64,000 nucleotides of DNA from Demequina flava (GTDB lineage Bacteria; Actinomycetota; Actinomycetes; Actinomycetales; Demequinaceae): contig NZ_BBRA01000001.1 of NCBI RefSeq assembly GCF_000975035.1, forward strand, positions 1,402,624 to 1,466,623, in the 5' to 3' direction. The position numbers and the translations under genes are program-made. Shown piece by piece: positions 35,928 through 45,367 of the stretch (position 1 is its first letter; each line of letters starts with the position of its first letter). Below the pieces are notes generated by a model. The model was not told the DNA's origin and did no database searches. It was given only the letters and a program-made list of their open reading frames with translations.

Positions 35928-36746
35928 GGAGCCGGCGGCGAGGCCCTCGACCAGGACTTCGAACTCACCTGGGCGCGTCACCAGGAACGGGCGCCCGGGA
36001 ACCCCAGGTCGGTAGGGCGCGCCGTCGTCGATGTAGCGGGCTTCAAACCCGGCAGCGATACAGATTGCGGCGCCGGGGGCGTGGTCCCACGGCTTGGCGC
36101 GGGAGTACAGCAGGAAGTCGACGTCTCCGTTGAGCAGGTCCCAGTAGTCCCACCCTGCGCACATGCGCGGTTCTGTCGCGCCGCCCAGGTTCGGCAGCAT
36201 AGCCTCGACCTGCTCGCGCAGGCCATCGGGTGTGAAGCGGGTGACGACCATGCCGCGCAGGGCATTGAGCGGCCGCACCGGACCCTTGGAAGCATGCAGC
36301 GGGCGGGACAAGCCCTGCAGGTTGGTGACCTGCGCACCGCCACCAATGACGCCGTCGATCATGTCGCCGGTCTCCGGGTGCAAGATCCAGCCCGCGTGCG
36401 GATTTCCGTTCAGGACGTGAGCGACCATGACCGCGTAGTCCTCGCGGCCGTGGGCAAAGTTCCAGGTGCCGTCCACGGGGTCGACTGTCCACGCCGCATC
36501 CGCGTCCGCCAAGATATCGGGGAGCGCGGGGTTGTCGGCGGTGGCCTCCTCGCCCACAACGGGGATGTCCTCGATCTCCTGGAGCAGGGGAGTGATGGCT
36601 CGCTCGGCCTCGACATCCGCGATCGTGACTAGGTCGCTAGGACCTTCCTTGGTGTTGATCTGGCTGTCGGTGAGGGCGCGGAACCGGGGACGAATGTGCT
36701 CGTCGGCGATGGTGCGCATGAGCGGTGAAACGGCGTCGGTCGTCAT
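35925..36746 (-). CDS. inositol monophosphatase-family phosphatase
   Basis: A 273-residue Mg2+-dependent phosphatase with VVGEEA (metal Glu), the signature WTVDPVDGTWNF near residue 85, and the second signature KPWDHAPGAAICIAAGF near 215. Family members act on inositol-1-phosphate, histidinol-phosphate, fructose-1,6-bisphosphate or PAP. The WDYWDLLNGDVDF segment and lack of a his-operon context leave the substrate open. It is divergent from topA. Confidence 0.9.
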   Translation of the reverse strand: MTTDAVSPLMRTIADEHIRPRFRALTDSQINTKEGPSDLVTIADVEAERAITPLLQEIEDIPVVGEEATADNPALPDILADADAAWTVDPVDGTWNFAHGREDYAVMVAHVLNGNPHAGWILHPETGDMIDGVIGGGAQVTNLQGLSRPLHASKGPVRPLNALRGMVVTRFTPDGLREQVEAMLPNLGGATEPRMCAGWDYWDLLNGDVDFLLYSRAKPWDHAPGAAICIAAGFEARYIDDGAPYRPGVPGRPFLVTRPGEFEVLVEGLAAGS

Positions 36747-36835
36747 GCTTCCATCGTGTCACGTCCACCTGGCGGCAGGGTGAACACGGACGGCCTCAGA
36801 AGCTCTCCGGCCTACGGCCGGCCCACTAGTCCCGC

Positions 36836-36863
36836 TGGACACCGCGATTTCCCTATGTATTCT
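36836..36863 (+). promoter_or_regulatory. candidate topA promoter
   Basis: TGGACA (36836-36841), a 16-bp spacer and TATTCT (36858-36863) form a sigma-70-type promoter about 70 bp before topA. An alternative -10 is TATGTA at 36854. Found by eye only. Confidence 0.4.
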
Positions 36864-36931
36864 GTGAGCGTCTCGGCCGTACCGATCTGGCAGGCCGCAA
36901 CCCCACTTTTACCCGAAGGCAGGACACCCAT

Positions 36932-39610
36932 ATGGCCCACAAGCTCGTCATCGTCGAGTCGCCCACCAAGGCAGGCACGATCGGCGGCTACCTGGGAGAC
37001 GACTATGAGGTGCTGTCTTCTGTGGGACACATCCGTGACATCCCCGAGCCCAAGGAGATGCCTGCCGAGGTCAAGAAGGGACCGTTCGGCAAGTACGGCG
37101 TCAACATCGAGGGCGACTTCGAGCCGTACTACCAGGTGTCGCCCCGGGCCAAGAAGACTGTCGCCGAGATTAAGCGACGCCTGAAGGATGCCGACGAGCT
37201 CTACCTCGCAACAGATGAAGACCGCGAGGGAGAGGCCATCGCGTGGCACCTGCTCGAGGTCCTGAAGCCCAAGGTCCCCGTGAAGCGCCTGGCCTTCCAC
37301 GAGATCACCCGCGAAGGTATTGAGCGTGCTTTGGCCGCTCCCCGCGAGGTCGACATGGAGATGGTCGAGGCGCAGGAGACGCGTCGCATCTTGGACCGCC
37401 TGTACGGCTGGGACATGTCCGACGTCATGCGCCGCAAGGTGGGACAGGGCTCCTCTGCGGGCCGTGTCCAGTCCGTTGCGCTGCGCCTTGTCGTGGACCG
37501 CGAGCGGGAGCGTATGGCGTTCCAGGTCGCTGAGTATTGGGACCTCACCGCCCGCTTCACTGCCACGCAGGGGGCCGATGCTGGGGTTTCCTTTGTCTCT
37601 CGCCTCGCCAAGGTTGACGGCAAGCGCGTCGCCTCGGGTAAGGACTTCGACGACCGCGGCGTGCTGACGACAGACAAGGCGCACCACGTCACCGCTGGAG
37701 AGGCTGGAGCGCTCGCTGCGGGGCTGGCCAATGCCGACTTCTCGGTGCAGGACGTCACGTCCAAGCCGTACAAGAAGCGCCCGGCCGCGCCCTTCATTAC
37801 GTCTTCGCTGATCCAGGAGGCCTCGCGCAAGCTGGGCCTCGGAGCCCGCCAGGCGATGTCCGTGGCTCAGGGTCTGTACCAGCAGGGTTTCATCACCTAT
37901 ATGCGTTCGGACTCACCAGCGCTGTCCGCTGAGGCGACCAAGGCCGCACGTTCGCAGGCCATTGAACTGTTTGGCTCCGACGCCGTGCCGACGTCGCCCC
38001 GTGTGTACTCTTCCGGCGACTCGAACGCCCAGGAGGCACACGAGGCGATCCGCCCCGCAGGTGACAAGTTCCGCACCCCGGAATCGTTGCGCGCCCAGCT
38101 TCGCGGCGACGAGTTCCGTATGTACGAGATGATCTGGAAGCGCACCTTGGCTTCGCAGATGGCCGATGCTGTGGGTACGACGTCGACGATCACTATCGGG
38201 GCAAAGTCCTCGGCTGGGCATGCGGTGGAGTTCACCAAGTCCGGCACCATCCTCACCGCGCCCGGCTTCCGTGCCCTCTACATCGAGTCCACGGAAAAGG
38301 CCCGCTACGAGGACGAGGACGGCAAGCAGCCCGCCGACGGTGACTCGCGCCTGCCGCAGGTCACCAAGGGCGACGGCATGGATGCCTCCGAGCTCGAGCC
38401 GCTGACTCACACCACGAACCCGCCGCCGCGCTTCACGCAGGGCTCCATGATTAAGGAGCTCGAGGACCGCAAGCTCGGCCGTCCGTCGACCTACGCGGCG
38501 ACCGTGGACGTCATCATCGACCGCGGCTACGTCCGCGTCGACAAGCGCGTGCTGGTTCCGACCTGGCTCGCCTTCAATATCATCACGCTGCTGGAGACGC
38601 ACTTCCCGACGCTCGTGGACTACGGCTTCACGGCAGAGATGGAAGCCGGGCTGGACTCGATCGCCTCCGGCTCGCGATCCATGCGCGACTGGCTGCAGGA
38701 GTTCTACTTTGGCGGCGCCGACGCTCAGCAGGAGGGCTTGCGCGAGCTGCTCGACAACATGGGTGAGATCAACGCTCGCGCCGTCAACACCTTCGAGATC
38801 GGCGACGGCATCACCGCGCACAACGGCCGCTACGGCCCGTTCGTGGAGCGCGTGGTCGACGAGGAGAAGCAGACCGCATCGATTCCCGAAGAATTGCCGC
38901 CAGGCGACCTCACGGTTGCCAAGGCGGAGGAGTTGCTGTCGAACCAGGGTGGCGACGAGCGCATCCTGGGTGAGCACCCTGCCCTGGGAACCACGATTGT
39001 CGCGAAGGCCGGCCGCTTCGGCCCCTACGTGACGGAGCAGCTGCCCGAGGACGCCAAGGGCAAGCCCAAGACCGCCTCGTTGTTCAAGAGCATGGACCTC
39101 GAGACTGTGTCGCTTGAGGACGCCGTGCGCCTGATGTCGCTGCCGCGCGTTGTGGGCGAAGACCCCGAGTCCGGTGAATCCATCACCGCGCAGAATGGTC
39201 GCTACGGCCCGTACCTGAAGAAGGGTACGGACTCGCGCACGATTGAGTCCGAAGAGCAGCTGCTGTCGATCACGCTCGACGAGGCGCTTGCGATCTATGC
39301 GCAGCCCAAGCGCGGTCGTGGTCGCACGGCGAAGCCGCCGCTGAAGGAGTTCGGCGCAGACCCCGTTTCCGGCAAGCCTGTGGTCGTCAAGGACGGCCGC
39401 TTTGGTCCCTACGTCACGGACGGCGAGGTCAACGCGACGATCCCGAAGTCCGAGGATGTCGAGGCTCTGACTGAGGAGCGGGCTTTCGAGCTCATCGCTG
39501 ACAAGCGCGCCAAGGGTCCCGCCAAGAAGAAGACCACGCGTAAGCCGGCGGCCAAGAAGCCCGCCGCGAAGAAGCCTGCTGCGAAGAAGGCTGCGCCCAA
39601 GAAGAAGTAG
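36932..39610 (+). CDS. topA: DNA topoisomerase I
   Basis: An 892-residue type IA topoisomerase. The Toprim domain is at residues 1-115 (KLVIVESPTKAGTI; ATDEDREGEAIAWH with its acidic triad). The active-site tyrosine is in GFITYMRSDSP near residue 325. The C-terminal third has four (N/K)GR(Y/F)GP(Y/F) repeats in place of zinc fingers, then a Lys/Ala/Pro tail of about 30 residues (KKPAAKKPAAKK repeats), as in other actinobacterial TopA. It relaxes negative supercoils behind polymerases. ATG 36932 follows AGGCAGGAC. Two GCCGATGC words lie inside it (37574, 38162), each encoding A-D-A. Confidence 0.97.
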   Translation: MAHKLVIVESPTKAGTIGGYLGDDYEVLSSVGHIRDIPEPKEMPAEVKKGPFGKYGVNIEGDFEPYYQVSPRAKKTVAEIKRRLKDADELYLATDEDREGEAIAWHLLEVLKPKVPVKRLAFHEITREGIERALAAPREVDMEMVEAQETRRILDRLYGWDMSDVMRRKVGQGSSAGRVQSVALRLVVDRERERMAFQVAEYWDLTARFTATQGADAGVSFVSRLAKVDGKRVASGKDFDDRGVLTTDKAHHVTAGEAGALAAGLANADFSVQDVTSKPYKKRPAAPFITSSLIQEASRKLGLGARQAMSVAQGLYQQGFITYMRSDSPALSAEATKAARSQAIELFGSDAVPTSPRVYSSGDSNAQEAHEAIRPAGDKFRTPESLRAQLRGDEFRMYEMIWKRTLASQMADAVGTTSTITIGAKSSAGHAVEFTKSGTILTAPGFRALYIESTEKARYEDEDGKQPADGDSRLPQVTKGDGMDASELEPLTHTTNPPPRFTQGSMIKELEDRKLGRPSTYAATVDVIIDRGYVRVDKRVLVPTWLAFNIITLLETHFPTLVDYGFTAEMEAGLDSIASGSRSMRDWLQEFYFGGADAQQEGLRELLDNMGEINARAVNTFEIGDGITAHNGRYGPFVERVVDEEKQTASIPEELPPGDLTVAKAEELLSNQGGDERILGEHPALGTTIVAKAGRFGPYVTEQLPEDAKGKPKTASLFKSMDLETVSLEDAVRLMSLPRVVGEDPESGESITAQNGRYGPYLKKGTDSRTIESEEQLLSITLDEALAIYAQPKRGRGRTAKPPLKEFGADPVSGKPVVVKDGRFGPYVTDGEVNATIPKSEDVEALTEERAFELIADKRAKGPAKKKTTRKPAAKKPAAKKPAAKKAAPKKK

Positions 39611-39693
39611 CCCGAGTCGACGCGCGGTTCCCGGACGGAACTTGCGCGCCCCCGGTGGTGTGTCCTTAGGATGCGTTCACAAGGGGGTGCCGT

Positions 39694-40464
39694 GTGAGTG
39701 ACCGACAGGTGCTGATCGAGGACGTGCTCGATGAGGCTGGGGCGCGTCTAGGCGCGTTCGGATGGTTGCTCACCGGGTCTGAGGATGATGCCGCGCAGTT
39801 GGTGCGTGACGGGCTCACATCGGCGTTCGGCGTCCTGCGGCCCCCTCGGAGCGTTGACGTAGCTGAGCAGGCAGCCCGTGCGCAGATGGGGCGCCTCGCC
39901 GCACGCCATTGTCGGAAATCCGAGAATGAGGATTCTGAAGCGCCGCCTGCGGAACCCTCGTCCGATGGCGAACCGCGCACGGTCGCGTCCGGGGAGGCCT
40001 CCGATGTTCCCAGCGCGCCCCTGACCGAGAATGTCGAACCGTCCACGTCATCAGCTGACGAAGACCCGTGGGCTGCCTGGGCGCCGCCGTCCGCGGACTC
40101 GGCGGCAACGGACGTTTCCGTGCCGAACGACCCGGAGGCACCGACGGTCGAACCCGCCGCCGCCATCGCGTACCCGGAGGTTGCCGAGGCTCCCTCCCCA
40201 GAGGCGCCGTCCCCAGAGGCAAGGGATGGCGTGAACCCGGCCCTGGCATCGGCCCTATCCACGATGGAAGCGCGCGTGCGCGTCGCCGTGGTGTTGGCGG
40301 AAGTCGAGGGAATGGCTCCAGAGCGTATTGCGCGCTCGATGCGTTGCCCGACCCGTCGGGTCGAGGCTGATATTGCGCACGGGCGCTCGGTGCTGGCCCC
40401 CGTGTTGGGGTTGCCTCCGGATGACGTGGAATTTGTCGACGTTGTGGGTGGCCCGCGCCGATGA
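39694..40464 (+). CDS. degenerate sigma-factor-like protein with long internal linker
   Basis: A 256-residue protein. Residues 1-75 resemble sigma region 2 of the SigE group (GAFGWLLTGSEDDAAQLVRDGL; RAQMGRLAARHCRK), and residues 180-256 resemble region 4 (TMEARVRVAVVLAEVEGMAPERIARSM, then RRVEADIAHGRSVL). Between them lies about 100 residues of acidic Pro/Ser/Glu/Ala-rich linker, where true ECF factors have fewer than 30. The region 2.4 Trp/Arg DNA-contact pattern is weak. It may be a regulator derived from a sigma factor or a decaying gene. GTG 39694 is the only start with sense before region 2. It overlaps the next gene. Confidence 0.6.
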   Translation: MSDRQVLIEDVLDEAGARLGAFGWLLTGSEDDAAQLVRDGLTSAFGVLRPPRSVDVAEQAARAQMGRLAARHCRKSENEDSEAPPAEPSSDGEPRTVASGEASDVPSAPLTENVEPSTSSADEDPWAAWAPPSADSAATDVSVPNDPEAPTVEPAAAIAYPEVAEAPSPEAPSPEARDGVNPALASALSTMEARVRVAVVLAEVEGMAPERIARSMRCPTRRVEADIAHGRSVLAPVLGLPPDDVEFVDVVGGPRR

Positions 40465-41972
40465 GTGAGCTGGGTGACGCGCTCGGATCCCATGCCACGG
40501 AGCACGGTGATGTGGTCCGGCATGGGCTTGCTCCGGAAGTGGCGGGGGACGTCGCTCGCGACGCGGTGCGACGGCGCGGGCGACGCCTGGTGACGGGGAC
40601 GAGTGCTGCGCTCGTCGCTGTGGTCGCTGCCGGCGGCACAGCGTGGGCCCTTGCGCCCGAGCCGCCGGTTCCCGCCATGCAGGTGGCCGATGCGGTGGTC
40701 GCGGATGTCCCGCCCATTCCATCTGACTTCCGCGGGGAGACGTGCTCGAACGTTCGCCCGGACCCCTACGTGCCGTGGGCAGCTCAGGGCGTGACGATCT
40801 CTTCCGAGGACGTGCGGGAGATGGGGCTCGAGGTGACTGCGCGCCTGTTTGAGATCGACCCGTCGGACGGCAGCGAGGACGCCGTTGAGGTGGACCCCGG
40901 AACGGCGATCGTGTTCGACGAGTCCGGCAGTTTCGAGGTGATCCCGGACATTGCGGGGGTGGAGTTCGACATCTCGTGGCGCGGTGAGGCCCTGTACCAA
41001 GTGGACGCCACCGCGATCCTTGTGTCAGGCGAGCGGGTGATGACGCCGCTGTCCTCGTGGGAGGCGGGCATCTTGGACGCAGACAGCGGGCCGACGTTCC
41101 CCGCGGAGTCCACGTACGACCCTCAAACAGACACATCCCGTGCCGTGCGGACCTCGATCATGCAAACCGGAATCTGTGGCTACGGCTCTTCCCAGACCGC
41201 GCGACCCATCCCGCCCGGGCCGGCATCGGTCCACACCCTGGTGCAGATCAAGGACGAGGCGGGAGTGCCGCTCGCGACGTGGGTCGACTCCAACGGAATT
41301 GACGGCACAACGGTCGACTTTGACACCCCGCCGGACGCCTCACCCGTGCGTACCGCGGAGCCCGTGCCGGATGAGGAGCGGGAAACAGTCCTGGCAGAGC
41401 GTGCGGAACTGGAGCCGGTTCCGTCAGGGGAGGCCGTGCTCCGGGATCTGATCGCGCAGGAAGGCGAGCCATTGGGTGAGGCTCAGCAGGGACTTGTGCG
41501 CCAAGCCATCTGCCCGGCCCCGGACTCCATGCTCCTCGAGGAGCCCGTCTACGAGGTGACGGACTTTGCGGTCGCGGACGGCGTCACGCTACTGCCTCCA
41601 CTGCCGTCTGAGGTGCCTTTCGGAGCTGTCGACGGCGGGACTGTGACGATCGAGGAAGGTGCGCGCAGCTCGGGGATCTCGGCGCAGGCGCGCGTTTTCT
41701 TCCTCGATTCCACGGGGGCCATCGCGGGGCTGACCAACGCTGTGTTCACCGGCCGCGGCTACGGAGGAACCTGGGAGTTCGTGGACTGGGAGCCATGCGA
41801 CGACGTCTCCGGCCTGGTGGCAGGAGAGGCGTACACCGTTGTGGGCCAAACGCAGGTGTGGGACGAGCGATGGGTGCCGACCGATCTGCCGCAACCCGCA
41901 GTGTGGGACATCGCAGCCCGCGAGGTCATGGGGACGGTGACGCTGGTCGACGCCGGGGCAGCAGATGAGTGA
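40461..41972 (+). CDS. membrane-anchored extracytoplasmic protein, paralogue 1
   Basis: A 503-residue protein beginning MSELGDALGSH, with a short cytoplasmic part (about 35 residues, ARDAVRRRGRR), one span (LVTGTSAALVAVVAAGGTAWALA) and a large secreted acidic domain with Cys in GETCSNV, ICGYG, ICPAP and EPCDDV. Its ATG overlaps the stop of the sigma-like gene. It shares about half of its conserved motifs with the next gene (MSxLGDAL; PPEPP-PAMQVADxVV; YVPWA-x-x-GVTI; HTLVQIK). Probable partner or sensor for the sigma-like protein, but this is by position only. Confidence 0.65.
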   Translation: MSELGDALGSHATEHGDVVRHGLAPEVAGDVARDAVRRRGRRLVTGTSAALVAVVAAGGTAWALAPEPPVPAMQVADAVVADVPPIPSDFRGETCSNVRPDPYVPWAAQGVTISSEDVREMGLEVTARLFEIDPSDGSEDAVEVDPGTAIVFDESGSFEVIPDIAGVEFDISWRGEALYQVDATAILVSGERVMTPLSSWEAGILDADSGPTFPAESTYDPQTDTSRAVRTSIMQTGICGYGSSQTARPIPPGPASVHTLVQIKDEAGVPLATWVDSNGIDGTTVDFDTPPDASPVRTAEPVPDEERETVLAERAELEPVPSGEAVLRDLIAQEGEPLGEAQQGLVRQAICPAPDSMLLEEPVYEVTDFAVADGVTLLPPLPSEVPFGAVDGGTVTIEEGARSSGISAQARVFFLDSTGAIAGLTNAVFTGRGYGGTWEFVDWEPCDDVSGLVAGEAYTVVGQTQVWDERWVPTDLPQPAVWDIAAREVMGTVTLVDAGAADE

Positions 41973-43485
41973 TCTGGGTGACGCGCTGTGGCGCGAGGCA
42001 GAGGCGCGGGCTGATGCGTCTGGTGACCGCGTTGGGAATGCGGCCGGGGTTGCGGACGCCGCCCGCCGTGCACGCGGGCGCCGGGTGCGCGGCGCGGGCG
42101 CGATGGGGCTGGTCGGGGTCGTGGCTGTGGGCGCGGGCGCGTGGATGCTGGCGCCCGAGCCTCCGCTACCCGCCATGCAGGTCGCTGATGGCGTGGTGTC
42201 CGCGGATGTGCCACCCGTGCCTCCGGACTTTCGAGGACTCACCTGCTACGAGGAGGGATTCGAGCCCTACGTTCCGTGGGCCGAGCCGGGGGTGACGATC
42301 GCGTCCGCGGAAGTGCAGGATCTCGGCATCCACGTTGACGCCACGCCGTACCTGCTCGAGTGGGGCGATAACGAGGTGGATGCGGAGGAGTTGGAGCCAG
42401 GCGGAGTCGTGAATCTCGCCGTGCCGGAGGATCTGATTGAGCGTCCCGAGCTTCTTGCGGTCCAGTTCGACGTGAGTTGGGATTCAGACGCGCTCTACCA
42501 GGTCGCCGCGACGGCGTTCGTGACGGCTGGCGAGCGCGTGGTCTCGGAGATGGGGGGCTGGGACGCCGAGGGGTGGTGGGGTGGTGACCGCCCCGACTTT
42601 CTCGCTGAGGCTGCGGCGCAAGACGGAATGTCGTCTGTGTCGCTCACATCGGTCCCAGATCATGTGTCGTGCGCAGTGAATATTTCTGGCGACTTTGATG
42701 ATCAAGCCGACGTCCCAGTGCCAGCCGGGCAACTCGAGTTACACACGCTGGTCCAGATTAAGTCGGAGGACGGCGAGCCCCTGGCGACCTTTGTCGATGC
42801 AGTGGGCCTGGACGGCACGTCGGTCCAGTACGGCGACGGCGCGCCCGAGGACCCCATGGTGTTAGACCCGATTGAGCCCAGCGAACTCGAGTATGAGGCG
42901 CTACAGCGGAGCATGCTGGAGCCGGTGGCGTCGTTCGACGCGGCGCTGCGCGATGCGCTGGAGGCCGACGGTGAGCCGCTGCGCGAGGCGGGCGTGGGAT
43001 TCGTCGGGGGCCAGTACTACCAATGCGCGCGTCCGGGCGGGCGCCTCCTTGACGAACCCATACTGCCGTTCGCTGGCGACGACGCTAGCGAGCGAAGGTC
43101 GCTCGTTGGTGTACTCCCCGCCGCACTGCCGCTTGACGAACTCAAGAACCAACGCGTCATGGAAATTGAGGTGCCGGAGTCCAGCGAGGTGATCACCGGA
43201 TCCATGGATGCGCAATTGGTGTTTCTAGATCAGGACGGAGTCGCGGTCGCGAGCCACAACGTCTTCTACGGCAACACGGGCAACGCTGCGACGCTCGACT
43301 TCGAGCACTGGAGCGATTGCGCCGATATTGCCGCGCTCGAGGTAGGCGAGACGTATGGTGTCGTGGCGATGCTCGGCGATCTGGGGCTCTCCGCCCTGGA
43401 TGACGACATCCGCGAAGCGTATGAGAGTGGATCTGCGGGTGCGATCACGAGGGTGGAGTACGTCGGCGAGGTGACGTTCGAGTAG
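41965..43485 (+). CDS. membrane-anchored extracytoplasmic protein, paralogue 2
   Basis: A 506-residue protein built like the one before it: MSDLGDALWREAEARADA start, Arg-rich cytoplasmic segment, one span (GAMGLVGVVAVGAGAWMLAPE), then a secreted domain with matching motifs (PPVPPDFRGLTCYE, YVPWAEPGVTI, HTLVQIKSEDGEPLATFVDAVGLDGT). Start overlaps the upstream stop by 8 bp. It is almost certainly a tandem duplication product that has diverged strongly. A third protein of this design follows the SigE-like gene at 26356-28188. Confidence 0.65.
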   Translation: MSDLGDALWREAEARADASGDRVGNAAGVADAARRARGRRVRGAGAMGLVGVVAVGAGAWMLAPEPPLPAMQVADGVVSADVPPVPPDFRGLTCYEEGFEPYVPWAEPGVTIASAEVQDLGIHVDATPYLLEWGDNEVDAEELEPGGVVNLAVPEDLIERPELLAVQFDVSWDSDALYQVAATAFVTAGERVVSEMGGWDAEGWWGGDRPDFLAEAAAQDGMSSVSLTSVPDHVSCAVNISGDFDDQADVPVPAGQLELHTLVQIKSEDGEPLATFVDAVGLDGTSVQYGDGAPEDPMVLDPIEPSELEYEALQRSMLEPVASFDAALRDALEADGEPLREAGVGFVGGQYYQCARPGGRLLDEPILPFAGDDASERRSLVGVLPAALPLDELKNQRVMEIEVPESSEVITGSMDAQLVFLDQDGVAVASHNVFYGNTGNAATLDFEHWSDCADIAALEVGETYGVVAMLGDLGLSALDDDIREAYESGSAGAITRVEYVGEVTFE

Positions 43486-43532
43486 TCGCCCGGATTTGTC
43501 GCAGGTTCCACCAAGCCCACTAGGCTGGCCGC

Positions 43533-44573
43533 ATGAGCGACAACGCGAAGATCCAGGACATCATCCGCGACGCAGCAACCGCCCCCGATCCCATGGAGGC
43601 GCCTGCTTACCGATGGGGGATCCTCGGGGCTGGCGGCATTGCCCGCAAGCTCACGGATGCGGTCACCGATCACACGCAGTCCGAGGTGCTCGCCGTCGCG
43701 TCGGCCTCTAGCGCCGCCAACGCGCAGGCCTTCGCTCAGGAGAAGGGCATCGAGCGCGCGTACGGCTCCTACGCGGAACTCGTCGCGGACCCCGACATCG
43801 GCATCGTCTACGTCGCCACCACTCACTCGAACCACCACGAGCCCGCGCTCCTCGCGATCAACGCAGGCAAGCACGTGCTCGTCGAGAAGTCGTTCACGCA
43901 GAACCTCGCTCAGGCCAAGCAGGTCGTCGAGGCGGCTCGCGCTAAGGGCGTCTTCGTCATGGAGGCGATGTGGACCCCGCACCTGCCCCACATGCACGTC
44001 ATTCGTGACCTCATCAAGCGCGGTGTGATTGGCGACGTCGTCTCGCTTGAGGCAGACCACGGCCAGAAGCTCACGCACGTTGAGCGCATGGTCCGCCCGG
44101 AACTCGCCGGCGGTGCACTTCTTGACCTCGGCGTCTACCCGGTCTCCTTCGCGCACGACATCTTGGGCGTGCCGGACCGCGTCACGGCCCGCGGACGTCT
44201 GCGTGACACCGGCGTTGACGGCCAGGTCGGCATGATCTTCGACTACCCGAACGCGCAGGCAGTCCTGGCGACAAGCATGGAAGCCAAGAGCGGCAACGTT
44301 GCGCAGATCGCCGGCACCGAGGGCTGCATCACGATCGACGGCGTCTTCTACAGCCCCACGACCTACCGCGTGACTCTCATGGACGGCACCGTGATCGAGC
44401 TCGACGGAACTGTCGACAACGGCTTCCAGTACGAGGCCGCCGAGGTCGCTCGCTGTGTCGCGGCAGGCCTCACCGAGTCGCCGCTGCACACGCTTGACCA
44501 GAGCCTCGAGATCATGACGATCCTCGACGAGATCCGCGCGCAGATTGGCCTGGTCTACCCGAACGAGAAGTAG
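43533..44573 (+). CDS. Gfo/Idh/MocA-family oxidoreductase
   Basis: A 346-residue NAD(P)-dependent dehydrogenase. The Rossmann motif GILGAGGIARKL is near residue 28, the usual EKP catalytic motif appears as EKSFTQNLAQA near 118, and the second domain ends with the QSLEIMTILDEIRAQIG helix. These enzymes oxidise or isomerise sugars, inositols or dihydrodiols; substrate unknown. Pro in EKP is replaced by Ser. It is a single gene, converging directly with the SGNH lipoprotein, whose stop is the next base. Confidence 0.92.
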   Translation: MSDNAKIQDIIRDAATAPDPMEAPAYRWGILGAGGIARKLTDAVTDHTQSEVLAVASASSAANAQAFAQEKGIERAYGSYAELVADPDIGIVYVATTHSNHHEPALLAINAGKHVLVEKSFTQNLAQAKQVVEAARAKGVFVMEAMWTPHLPHMHVIRDLIKRGVIGDVVSLEADHGQKLTHVERMVRPELAGGALLDLGVYPVSFAHDILGVPDRVTARGRLRDTGVDGQVGMIFDYPNAQAVLATSMEAKSGNVAQIAGTEGCITIDGVFYSPTTYRVTLMDGTVIELDGTVDNGFQYEAAEVARCVAAGLTESPLHTLDQSLEIMTILDEIRAQIGLVYPNEK

Positions 44574-45206
44574 TCAGTCGCCAGCGATCACGTTGGAGGT
44601 CAGCTCCGCGATGACGTGGTGTCCCTCCGCATTGGGGTGGAAGCCGTCGCTCGCGAGCAGGTCGGGGCGGTCTTGGAGAGGATCGCCGATGTCGACGAAC
44701 ACCGCGTCGATTTCCTCGGCCGCCGTCGCGACGGCAGCGTTGATGTCATCAAGGGCCGATGCCGTGGCTGCGTTGGGAGCGTTCCCCGCCACCGCGTAGA
44801 TGGTTGCCTCGGGGTAGGTGTCGCGTACTGACAGGTACGTGGCGCGCACTGCGGCCTGAACTTCCTCCCCGGACGACTCAACATCGTTAAGGCCGCCGGA
44901 CAACACGATGATGTCGGGCTCAGCCTCGATGTGGACCGGCAACTGCTCGCGGAACGTCGTGAGGCAGACGCTGCCTTGGCGCGTATAACCGGCGCCCGCG
45001 CACCCAGCGTTGATCTCTTCCCAGCCCAAAGTCTCGGCGAGGACTGTTGGCCAACGCTCGCCAGCATCGGCCGGTCCAAGGGCGTAGCCCTCCGTGAACG
45101 AGTCCCCGACGAACACGGCCGTGGGAGCTTCGGGGGGCGCGGCGCATGAGCACAGCAACGACGCGGCCAGTGCCGCTGTTGCTACGACCCGCGCGCGTAT
45201 CGCCAT
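44574..45206 (-). CDS. SGNH/GDSL hydrolase lipoprotein
   Basis: A 210-residue secreted esterase-type protein. The signal MAIRARVVATAALAASLLCSC ends in a lipobox (SLLC or LCSC). The four SGNH blocks are FVGDSFTEGY (catalytic Ser), AGAGYT (Gly), SGGLNDV (Asn) and DGFHPNAEGH (Asp-x-x-His). It would act on acyl or acetyl esters of cell-wall glycans or lipids at the outer surface. Start is ATG 45206; an in-frame start 72 bp upstream would spoil the signal peptide. Confidence 0.9.
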   Translation of the reverse strand: MAIRARVVATAALAASLLCSCAAPPEAPTAVFVGDSFTEGYALGPADAGERWPTVLAETLGWEEINAGCAGAGYTRQGSVCLTTFREQLPVHIEAEPDIIVLSGGLNDVESSGEEVQAAVRATYLSVRDTYPEATIYAVAGNAPNAATASALDDINAAVATAAEEIDAVFVDIGDPLQDRPDLLASDGFHPNAEGHHVIAELTSNVIAGD

Positions 45207-45287
45207 CGCCCAACTCCCTCGGTGCCTATTGTGCTCCTGCCCATAGCGATTACGGAAGAGGCATGTGGGGTGTTGCACAGGTTGAAC

Positions 45288-45301
45288 GGGCCGATGCTTG
45301 G
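45288..45301. repeat. intergenic copy of the GGGCCGATGCTTGG repeat
   Basis: Plus-strand copy (core 45290-45297) in the 161-bp gap between the divergent SGNH lipoprotein and tmk. Confidence 0.7.
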
Positions 45302-45367
45302 GTTCCCTCGGTCACGAGGCGCCGTGGAGGGGCGCGTGGTGTCGGGGGTCGCGGGTAGGTTGGTCGC

